Assembly: GCA_030050125.1 (NCBI GenBank)
Contig: JASIJN010000094.1
Coordinates: 1-12,445, forward strand
Direction of reading: 5' to 3'
Origin: Streptosporangiaceae bacterium
GTDB taxonomy: Bacteria; Actinomycetota; Actinomycetes; Streptosporangiales; Streptosporangiaceae
DNA: 12,445 nt
Shown here: positions 8,053 to 12,445 of the stretch, piece after piece
Layout: each line of letters opens with the position of its first letter
Numbering within the stretch: position 1 is the stretch's first letter
Made by a program: the position numbers and the translations under genes
The notes under the pieces: model-generated
Told to the model about the DNA's origin: nothing
What the model saw: the letters and a program-made list of their open reading frames with translations, nothing else
Databases searched by the model: none

Positions 8053-8354
8053 CCGTTCCTTCTGACGCAGCCGCTCTGCGCGCGCAGCTTGTCGAGCTCG
8101 CCGCGGAGCGGGACGCGCTGCGGGCCCAGCTCGACGGGGACCTGCCTGCGGCCACGCGCTGGCTGCAGCGCAAGGTGTGGCGGCAGGCCGCGGCCCTGGA
8201 CGCGCTGAACCGTCGCGTGGTGACGCAGCGGTTCGTGCTGCGGAGTCTCGACGAGCTCGGCCGGTCGCTAACCGCGGCCGAGTACCGGGCCGCCCGGGCC
8301 CGGATCGCGAACGCCCAGTTGCGCGATCGGATCCAGGATCCGGACGCGGCCTGA
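8049..8354 (+). CDS. Small helical/coiled-coil protein of unknown function
   Basis: A 101-residue protein with no recognised family. Residues 7-35 have heptad-like spacing of Leu and Ala with charged residues (AALRAQLVELAAERDALRAQ) and should form a coiled coil. The middle (40-70) is basic, with K-V-W-R and R-R-V-V-T-Q-R clusters, and the C-terminus returns to an Ala/Arg-rich helix. No signal peptide, membrane segment or Cys is seen. Its ATG overlaps the stop of the Pth2-like gene (ATGA) and has the best ribosome binding site in the window, so it is very likely a real, co-translated partner. The basic helical character would suit binding to RNA or a partner protein, but this is a guess. It ends in TGA, so its translation is not affected by amber suppression. 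Confidence 0.8.
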   Translation: MTVPSDAAALRAQLVELAAERDALRAQLDGDLPAATRWLQRKVWRQAAALDALNRRVVTQRFVLRSLDELGRSLTAAEYRAARARIANAQLRDRIQDPDAA

Positions 8355-8380
8355 GCACAATGGGGCTAGGCCGGGCGGCC

Positions 8381-8400
8381 GCGCGGCCCACTGGCCGCGC
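8381..8400 (+). terminator. Hairpin between the coiled-coil gene and the suppressor tRNA
   Basis: GCGCGGCC (8381-8388) pairs perfectly with GGCCGCGC (8393-8400) around a CACT loop, 26 nt after the coding stop and 23 nt before the tRNA. It may be a terminator without a U-tract or a processing/attenuation structure controlling how much transcript enters the tRNA. Overlapping GC palindromes make the actual fold uncertain. Confidence 0.45.
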
Positions 8401-8423
8401 TGTGCCGGCCGGTCGCCCCGCCA

Positions 8424-8495
8424 ACCCCAGGAGCCCGACGGTAGGGCAGCCGCCTCTAAAGCGGAGTGCAGCGGGTTCGACTCCCGCCTGGGGTA
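8424..8495 (+). tRNA. Amber suppressor tRNA, anticodon CUA (reads UAG)
   Basis: A complete 72-nt cloverleaf can be drawn. The acceptor stem ACCCCAG (8424-8430) pairs perfectly with CTGGGGT (8488-8494); discriminator A8495. The D-arm is GCCC/GGGC (8433-8436, 8444-8447) with a 7-nt loop. The anticodon stem 8449-8453/8461-8465 has four pairs and one G-A mismatch at the top. The loop is CTCTAAA (8454-8460), with U33 at 8455 and anticodon C-U-A at 8456-8458. A 5-nt variable loop follows, then a perfect 5-bp T-stem with loop TTCGACT (8476-8482). CCA is not encoded. The normal D-loop GG, canonical T-loop, 2-nt acceptor-D linker and 5-nt variable loop exclude a pyrrolysine tRNA. The short variable arm excludes Leu, Ser and bacterial Tyr types. 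The amino acid carried is unknown. Confidence 0.9.
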
Positions 8496-8529
8496 CGCGT
8501 TCTGCTTGATCATCTTGCGGCCGGGGCGC

Positions 8530-9015
8530 TCAGGGCTGGGGGCGGGCGATCGGCGCGACGGTGGCGTTCGCCGCCCGGACCAGGTCGCCCGGGGCCAGCT
8601 CGATCTCCAGCCCGCGCCGCCCGCCGCTGCAGTAGACGGTGGGGAACTCCAGCGCGGTCGCGTCGATGACCACGGGCAGCCTTCGGCGCTGGCCGACCGG
8701 CGAGATCCCGCCCGCCACGTAGCCGGTCGCCCGTTCTGCCGCGGCCACGTCGGCCATGGCGCCCTTCTTGCCGCCGACCGCGGCGGCCAGCGCCTTCAGG
8801 TCAAGCTGGGCGGACACCGGCACCACGCCCACGGCCAGCGCTCCGTCCACGTCGGCGACCAGGGTCTTGAACACCCGGCCGGACGGCACTCCCAGTGCCT
8901 CGGCGGCTTCCGTCCCATAGGAGCCGTGCCGGGGGTCATGCTCATAGGTGTGCACCGTGTGCGGGATGCCCAGCCTGGTCAGCAGCGCCGTCGCCGCGGT
9001 GCCTTGTCCGGCCAC
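8530..9015 (-). CDS. ybaK: Cys-tRNA(Pro)/Cys-tRNA(Cys) deacylase, YbaK/EbsC family
   Basis: This 161-residue protein belongs to the YbaK/ProX trans-editing family, which hydrolyses Cys mischarged on tRNA(Pro). Visible signatures are the catalytic-type Lys50 in RVFKTLVADVDG, the GGISPVGQ loop (102-109) and the C-terminal SGGRRGLEIEL strand (130-140). Length is standard. The start is GTG at 9015; no purine-rich site precedes it, so the exact start is less certain. It lies 52 nt downstream of the anti-sigma gene on the same strand and could be transcribed with it. It converges on the suppressor tRNA, 34 nt away; a second tRNA-related function beside the cassette may be meaningful or coincidental. 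Confidence 0.93.
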   Translation of the reverse strand: MAGQGTAATALLTRLGIPHTVHTYEHDPRHGSYGTEAAEALGVPSGRVFKTLVADVDGALAVGVVPVSAQLDLKALAAAVGGKKGAMADVAAAERATGYVAGGISPVGQRRRLPVVIDATALEFPTVYCSGGRRGLEIELAPGDLVRAANATVAPIARPQP

Positions 9016-9067
9016 GGGAGGTCAGCGTAGCCCAGGACCGCCCGCCCCCGGACGGCTTCGCGCGCGG

Positions 9068-9364
9068 CTACCGGGGCGGGTCCCCGCGCGGCTCACCGCC
9101 ACCGTCGGCGCGCCAGCGCCGGTACAGCGCGATGAACTCGTCCTGCACCGGCTCCGGGAGGTCATCGACGGTGATCGACCCGGTGAGCTCGATCGTCGCG
9201 CGCATCTGGGCCAGGTACTCGGTGCAGTGCGGGCAGCCGGCCAGGTGCGCCTCGAACCGGCGCCGGCCAGAACGCGACAGTGAGCCCTCGAGGTAGTCGG
9301 TGACCAGCTCGACGGCCTGCTGGCAGACCAGGTCGCGGCGGGAAAGCCGCAGCTTGGACAGCAT
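9068..9364 (-). CDS. Zinc-binding anti-sigma factor (ZAS/zf-HC2 type)
   Basis: A 98-residue protein with the putative zinc-finger anti-sigma signature: Cys14, His40, Cys44 and Cys47, the last three in HLAGCPHC (H-x3-C-x2-C). No membrane segment is visible, so it should be a soluble, cytoplasmic ZAS protein that holds the adjacent sigma factor; such proteins are often redox sensitive through zinc-ligand cysteines. The ATG at 9364 follows the sigma gene stop by 2 nt, and GGGAGG within the sigma gene end serves as its ribosome site, pointing to coupled synthesis. The C-terminal tail is Gly/Arg/Pro-rich and disordered. The gene ends in UAG; readthrough would add a tail of a few dozen residues. 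Confidence 0.92.
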   Translation of the reverse strand: MLSKLRLSRRDLVCQQAVELVTDYLEGSLSRSGRRRFEAHLAGCPHCTEYLAQMRATIELTGSITVDDLPEPVQDEFIALYRRWRADGGGEPRGDPPR

Positions 9365-9366
9365 GG

Positions 9367-9963
9367 TCAGGCCCTCCCGAACTCGGTCTCAAGAACCTGG
9401 CGCAGCCGGCTGCGGCCGCGGTGCAGCAGCACCCTCTGGTTGCCTTCGCTGATCTCCAGCACGCTGCACACCTCGTCGCTGGTGAGGCCCTCGATGTCAC
9501 GCAGCACGACGACCTCCCGCTGGCGGTCGGGCAGGTCATCAATGGCCGACCTGAGCCGGTCCGCCATTTTCGCGGCGTCGACCCGGCACTCGGCCTCCTC
9601 GATCCAGCGCTCCGGCGGGTCGGCCCAGTGGCCTGTGCCGTCGAACCGGGACCCGTCGACGGCCGGCTCCAGGTCGCCGACGGCCACGCTGCGCCGTTCC
9701 CGGGTCCCGGCGGTCCGGGCCCGGTTCACCAGGATCCGCAGCAGCCAGGTCCGGACCGACGACCGTCCCTCGAACCCGCCGATGCCGCGCAGCACGCCGA
9801 GCCAGGTGTCCTGCACCACTTCCTCGGCCACGGCCATGCTCGGGACATACCCCCGGGCGAGCCGGAGCATGGCGGCGTGGTGGCGGCGGACCAGGATGAC
9901 GAAGGCCTGCTCGTCGCCCGCGCGCAGCCGGGCGAGCAGTACCGCGTCCGCGTCCTGATCCAC
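9367..9963 (-). CDS. ECF-family RNA polymerase sigma factor
   Basis: The 198-residue product has sigma region 2 at about 20-88, including the AEEVVQDTWLGVL segment (46-58) and the RTWLLRILVNRA segment (71-82), and region 4 at about 140-193 with IDDLPDRQREVVVLRDIEGL followed by the helix-turn-helix ending HRGRSRLR. A 50-residue linker separates them; regions 1 and 3 are absent, as expected for ECF factors. The partner anti-sigma factor follows 2 nt downstream. GTG at 9963 is given as start, but AGGAGG lies 18 nt upstream of it; a CTG at 9972 would be 9 nt from that site, so the protein may be three residues longer. The secreted propeller gene ends 45 nt upstream, so these genes may share a transcript. 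Confidence 0.93.
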   Translation of the reverse strand: MDQDADAVLLARLRAGDEQAFVILVRRHHAAMLRLARGYVPSMAVAEEVVQDTWLGVLRGIGGFEGRSSVRTWLLRILVNRARTAGTRERRSVAVGDLEPAVDGSRFDGTGHWADPPERWIEEAECRVDAAKMADRLRSAIDDLPDRQREVVVLRDIEGLTSDEVCSVLEISEGNQRVLLHRGRSRLRQVLETEFGRA

Positions 9964-10008
9964 CGCCGCCAGCCTAACGGGCCTCCTTTCGGGCTCGCAG
10001 CCGCTCGA

Positions 10009-11160
10009 TCAGGCCGCCACGATGCCCTCGCCGCCGGCGGCTCCGGCCACGGTCACGTGGCCCACCTCGGCCAGCGACCCGCCGGGAGAGACGGCGAACT
10101 CGTCCACCACGCCGTTCCCGCCGGTCTGGACGTAGAGGAACCGGCCACCCGGCGTGACCGCGGCGTCCACGGTGCCGGGATCGGTCGCGGTCTGGCCGAG
10201 GAGCGTGAGCGCCCCGCCCGGGCCGGAGGCGTAGCCGCTGATCGTCGCGCTGCCGGCGTTCGAGGCGAACAGCAGGCCGCGGTCGGCCACGACCCAGCAG
10301 GTGGCCGACTGTCCGGTGCCGACCGTGTCGAGCGAGGTCAGCGTGCCGTCCGGCTCGAGCGTGAACGTCGAAAGGGCATTGGTGCCGGCATCGGCGACGA
10401 CCAGGTGACCCGCGGGGTCGAAGGTAATCGCGAACGGGACCGCGCCCGGCTCGGCGTTCACCGTCGGCGTGCCCGACAGCAGGCCATTGGCGAGGACGCC
10501 GAACACGTCGATGTCACTGCCATTCGCCTTGGTGGTCACGATCAGCTGCGCGCCGTCCGGCGAGAACGCGGCCTGGCCCGGGGTGTTGGTGAACTGCGGG
10601 GTCGCCGACGGGTTCAGGCCCAGCGACCGGGCCGACCCGGGGATCGGGACCAGCCACCCGGCCACCACCCAGTAGCCGGCCACCGAGCCGCCGCCCTCCG
10701 CGTTCAGGACGTAGACCAGGTCCCCGTGGACCGCGACGCTGACCGGGAACGCCCCGCCCGAGCCGATCACCTGCCGCAGCCGCAGCCGGTCGCCCTGGAC
10801 CGCGAAGACCGACACCGTGTCGCTGCCCGCGTTCACCGCGTACAGCAGCCCCCGGCTCGGGTCGTAGCCCAGCGATCCCTGGGAGGCCAGGTGATCCACG
10901 ACCGAGCCGGCGAGCTGTCCGCCGAGCCCGCCGGTCGGATAGGTGCCGGCCAGGGTCAGGGTGCCGTCGCCGGCCCGGCGGTAGGCCACGACCTGATTGC
11001 CCGCGAGGTTGTCGGTCTGCACGAACACGGCGCGGCCGCCGGGCCACCCGGGCGTGGTCGCGGCGCCGGCCGCCGCCACCGAGCCCCCGGCGGCCAGCAC
11101 CAAGCCCGCGACCAGAGTGCTGCCGAGGCCGGCCGTCACGAGACGAGCCAGGACTTTCAT
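10009..11160 (-). CDS. Secreted lactonase-family (YncE/6-phosphogluconolactonase-like) beta-propeller protein
   Basis: A 383-residue protein with an N-terminal Sec signal peptide (Lys/Arg start, hydrophobic core about 9-28, A-x-A cleavage near 30-35). The rest consists of repeated blades of the type GLLYAVNAGSDTVSVFAV, AAFSPDGAQLIVTTKANG and GRFLYVQTGGNGVVDEFAV, the hallmark of seven-bladed lactonase/YVTN-type propellers. Because it is exported, a role in 6-phosphogluconolactone hydrolysis is unlikely; binding or an extracytoplasmic role is more plausible. AAGGAGGAG sits upstream of the ATG at 11160, a clear ribosome site. It lies between the fibronectin-III protein gene and the ECF sigma gene, all on the same strand. 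No lipobox or sortase motif is seen. Confidence 0.88.
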   Translation of the reverse strand: MKVLARLVTAGLGSTLVAGLVLAAGGSVAAAGAATTPGWPGGRAVFVQTDNLAGNQVVAYRRAGDGTLTLAGTYPTGGLGGQLAGSVVDHLASQGSLGYDPSRGLLYAVNAGSDTVSVFAVQGDRLRLRQVIGSGGAFPVSVAVHGDLVYVLNAEGGGSVAGYWVVAGWLVPIPGSARSLGLNPSATPQFTNTPGQAAFSPDGAQLIVTTKANGSDIDVFGVLANGLLSGTPTVNAEPGAVPFAITFDPAGHLVVADAGTNALSTFTLEPDGTLTSLDTVGTGQSATCWVVADRGLLFASNAGSATISGYASGPGGALTLLGQTATDPGTVDAAVTPGGRFLYVQTGGNGVVDEFAVSPGGSLAEVGHVTVAGAAGGEGIVAA

Positions 11161-11180
11161 GCGCTCTCCTCCTTGAAGAC

Positions 11181-11220
11181 GAATGGACCATGCGCCATTC
11201 AGTCCTCGCCGGAGACGGCG
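11181..11220 (-). promoter_or_regulatory. Inverted repeats in the gap upstream of the propeller gene
   Basis: GAATGG-N8-CCATTC (11181-11200) and CGCCG-GAGA-CGGCG (11207-11220) fill the 76-base gap between two minus-strand genes. The second may be a weak terminator for the upstream gene; the first could be an operator next to the ribosome site of the propeller gene. Functions are inferred only from symmetry. Confidence 0.35.
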
Positions 11221-11236
11221 CGTTACAGTCGGCCTT

Positions 11237-12445
11237 TCAGAGGGCCTTTACGCTCAGGAAGCCGGCTGGACCAGGGTCCCGATAGATATTGACCGCCGCG
11301 ACCTCGAACTGGTACGTCAGGCCCGGGACGAGCCCGGTGATCGTGGCCCGCGGCCCTGCGACGGTCCGGACCGGCACATAGCTTCCCGACACGCTGCGGA
11401 TGAGGACCCGGTAGCGCAGCCCCAGCCCGGCCGACGGCCAGCTCAGCGCGGCTGTCCCGGGGCCTGACCGGGCCGTGATGCCGGAGACGGCCGGCACCGG
11501 CGGGCAGCCGCCCGGGTAGGACCACGCGCTGAACCACAGGCCCGGGTCCTGCTGGGTGATGGCCGGGTAATCCGGGGCCGCGGCCCGGGCATGCCCGCGG
11601 CGCGCGCCAGGCGGGCCGAAGGCCGACATCGGCACCGCGATGAACCGCGGCTGGGTCATCGCGTTGGTGAAGTGCGTTATGGACAGGCACGCGGCGGTGA
11701 CCGCCTCCGAGTTGACGTTGTAGCTGATCACCAGCGTCTGCGCGGTGGACAGGGCCGGCTCGGCGCGGGCCTCGTACATGACCCGGAAGTCGTCGGCGGC
11801 CGACAGGCCGATGCCGGGAGCCCGGTACAGCACGATGCCCTCTGCCCGGTCGAACGGCCCCCAGGGCGCGGGCCCGGGGTAGGCGTCGATGTCGGGCGTC
11901 CCGGTCCCGGCCGTCTCTATCAGCCAGTAGCGCCCGTCGGCCGGCACGACGCTGAAGCCGGAGGGGACGTCGAGATGCTGGCCGGCCGGCTCGATCGGCT
12001 GGGCCTGGCTCTGGCTGCCGGTCCACTGCCCGGCGGCGTAGAACCGCCAGGCGCCGAAGTCGGCCAGCCGGCCGGCGTCGACCCGGGCCAGGTACAGCTC
12101 GCGGACCGGGCTGGCCGGGTCCGGGCTCTGCCAGCCGTACACGTAAACGGTGCCGTCGGCCGGGCCGGCCCGCAGCACCGCCGCCCCCCAGACGATCGGC
12201 GTTCCGCCGCCGGGCGGGGTGTACCCGGGCACCCGGGTGAGCCCTGGGCGGGCCACGCCGCCGTACGCCGGGCCGGCCCCGGCCGCGCTGAGCTCGCTGA
12301 CCGGGTAGCTGGCGATCGTCGTGCCGACCGGGACGAACGGGATCGGCCCCGGCAGATAGTCGTTGTAGAACTTGACCACGGTGCCGCCGACCCGGATCCC
12401 GTCGCCGTCCCACTCCCGCTGGCCCGAGGCCGGGTCCGGCGGCTC
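11237..12445 (-). CDS. Probable extracellular beta-propeller-like protein with C-terminal fibronectin III domain (N-terminus outside window)
   Basis: 402 residues are visible and the frame is still open at the right edge, so the start is missing. The visible N-terminal 300 residues have repeated segments such as GTVYVYGWQSP, WRFYAAGQWTG, GFSVVPADGRYWLIET and TLVISYNVNSEAV, resembling DUF4185/DUF5005-type propeller proteins that look like glycoside hydrolases; this assignment is tentative. The last 95 or so residues (from VPAVSGITARSG) form a fibronectin type III domain, with the typical W, Y and L core positions and ending VAAVN. Fn3 domains on actinomycete proteins commonly accompany secreted polysaccharide-active enzymes. 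No anchor follows. The gene precedes the lactonase-type propeller gene by 76 nt, so both may be exported together and perhaps regulated with the sigma factor. Confidence 0.75.
   Translation of the reverse strand, partial: EPPDPASGQREWDGDGIRVGGTVVKFYNDYLPGPIPFVPVGTTIASYPVSELSAAGAGPAYGGVARPGLTRVPGYTPPGGGTPIVWGAAVLRAGPADGTVYVYGWQSPDPASPVRELYLARVDAGRLADFGAWRFYAAGQWTGSQSQAQPIEPAGQHLDVPSGFSVVPADGRYWLIETAGTGTPDIDAYPGPAPWGPFDRAEGIVLYRAPGIGLSAADDFRVMYEARAEPALSTAQTLVISYNVNSEAVTAACLSITHFTNAMTQPRFIAVPMSAFGPPGARRGHARAAAPDYPAITQQDPGLWFSAWSYPGGCPPVPAVSGITARSGPGTAALSWPSAGLGLRYRVLIRSVSGSYVPVRTVAGPRATITGLVPGLTYQFEVAAVNIYRDPGPAGFLSVKAL

Noticed and set aside
8424..8495. tRNA read as pyrrolysine tRNA or as tRNA-Leu(UAG)
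   Set aside because: The D-loop, T-loop, linker and variable loop are canonical, unlike pyrrolysine tRNA. The anticodon is 5'-CUA-3', not UAG, and the long variable arm of tRNA-Leu is absent.
9421..11292. Long plus-strand open frame (623 codons) opposite the sigma and propeller genes
   Set aside because: Low-complexity Arg/Gly/Ala/His composition and full overlap with two recognisable minus-strand genes.

Overview
This is a high-GC window with the features of an actinomycete chromosome: strong G/C third-position bias, GTG and TTG starts, good Shine-Dalgarno sites, a mycothiol-type maleylpyruvate isomerase fold protein, and a large secreted subtilase. The genus cannot be told from the sequence; a Streptosporangiales-type soil actinomycete is a guess.

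Layout. Bases 1-688 (-) hold the N-terminal part of a serine beta-lactamase/esterase-fold hydrolase. A relatively AT-rich intergenic region with inverted repeats separates it from a divergent secreted S8 (subtilisin-like) protease at 1026-4526 (+), which is followed by two perfect hairpins. Bases 4641-4948 carry a weak promoter-like match and short tandem repeats. On the minus strand come a gluconokinase (5448-5957) with a mannose-6-phosphate isomerase-type cupin (4949-5380) downstream, a cold shock protein (6457-6660) with a strong terminator, and a DinB/maleylpyruvate isomerase-like protein (6899-7594). At 7680-8495 (+) is a small translation-related cassette. On the minus strand again, an ECF sigma factor (9367-9963) and its zinc-binding anti-sigma factor (9068-9364) are followed by a YbaK-type Cys-tRNA deacylase (8530-9015) and preceded by a secreted lactonase-type beta-propeller protein (10009-11160) and the C-terminal part of a fibronectin-III-ended protein (11237-12445, cut by the window edge).

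The main discovery candidate is the plus-strand cassette 7680-8495. A canonical TATAAT box lies exactly 7 nt before a GTG codon that would be a leaderless start. From that GTG the reading frame meets an in-frame UAG at codon 5 and then continues without a break into a complete peptidyl-tRNA hydrolase 2 (Pth2)-like protein. That gene overlaps by ATGA a 101-codon helical protein preceded by a perfect AGGAGGTG site. Just downstream is a well-formed canonical tRNA whose anticodon is CUA, an amber (UAG) suppressor. The cassette thus contains both a UAG needing suppression and the tRNA able to suppress it, next to a tRNA-recycling enzyme. That arrangement suggests amber readthrough controlled by the cassette's own tRNA; the regulatory model is inference, while the parts can be read directly from the sequence.
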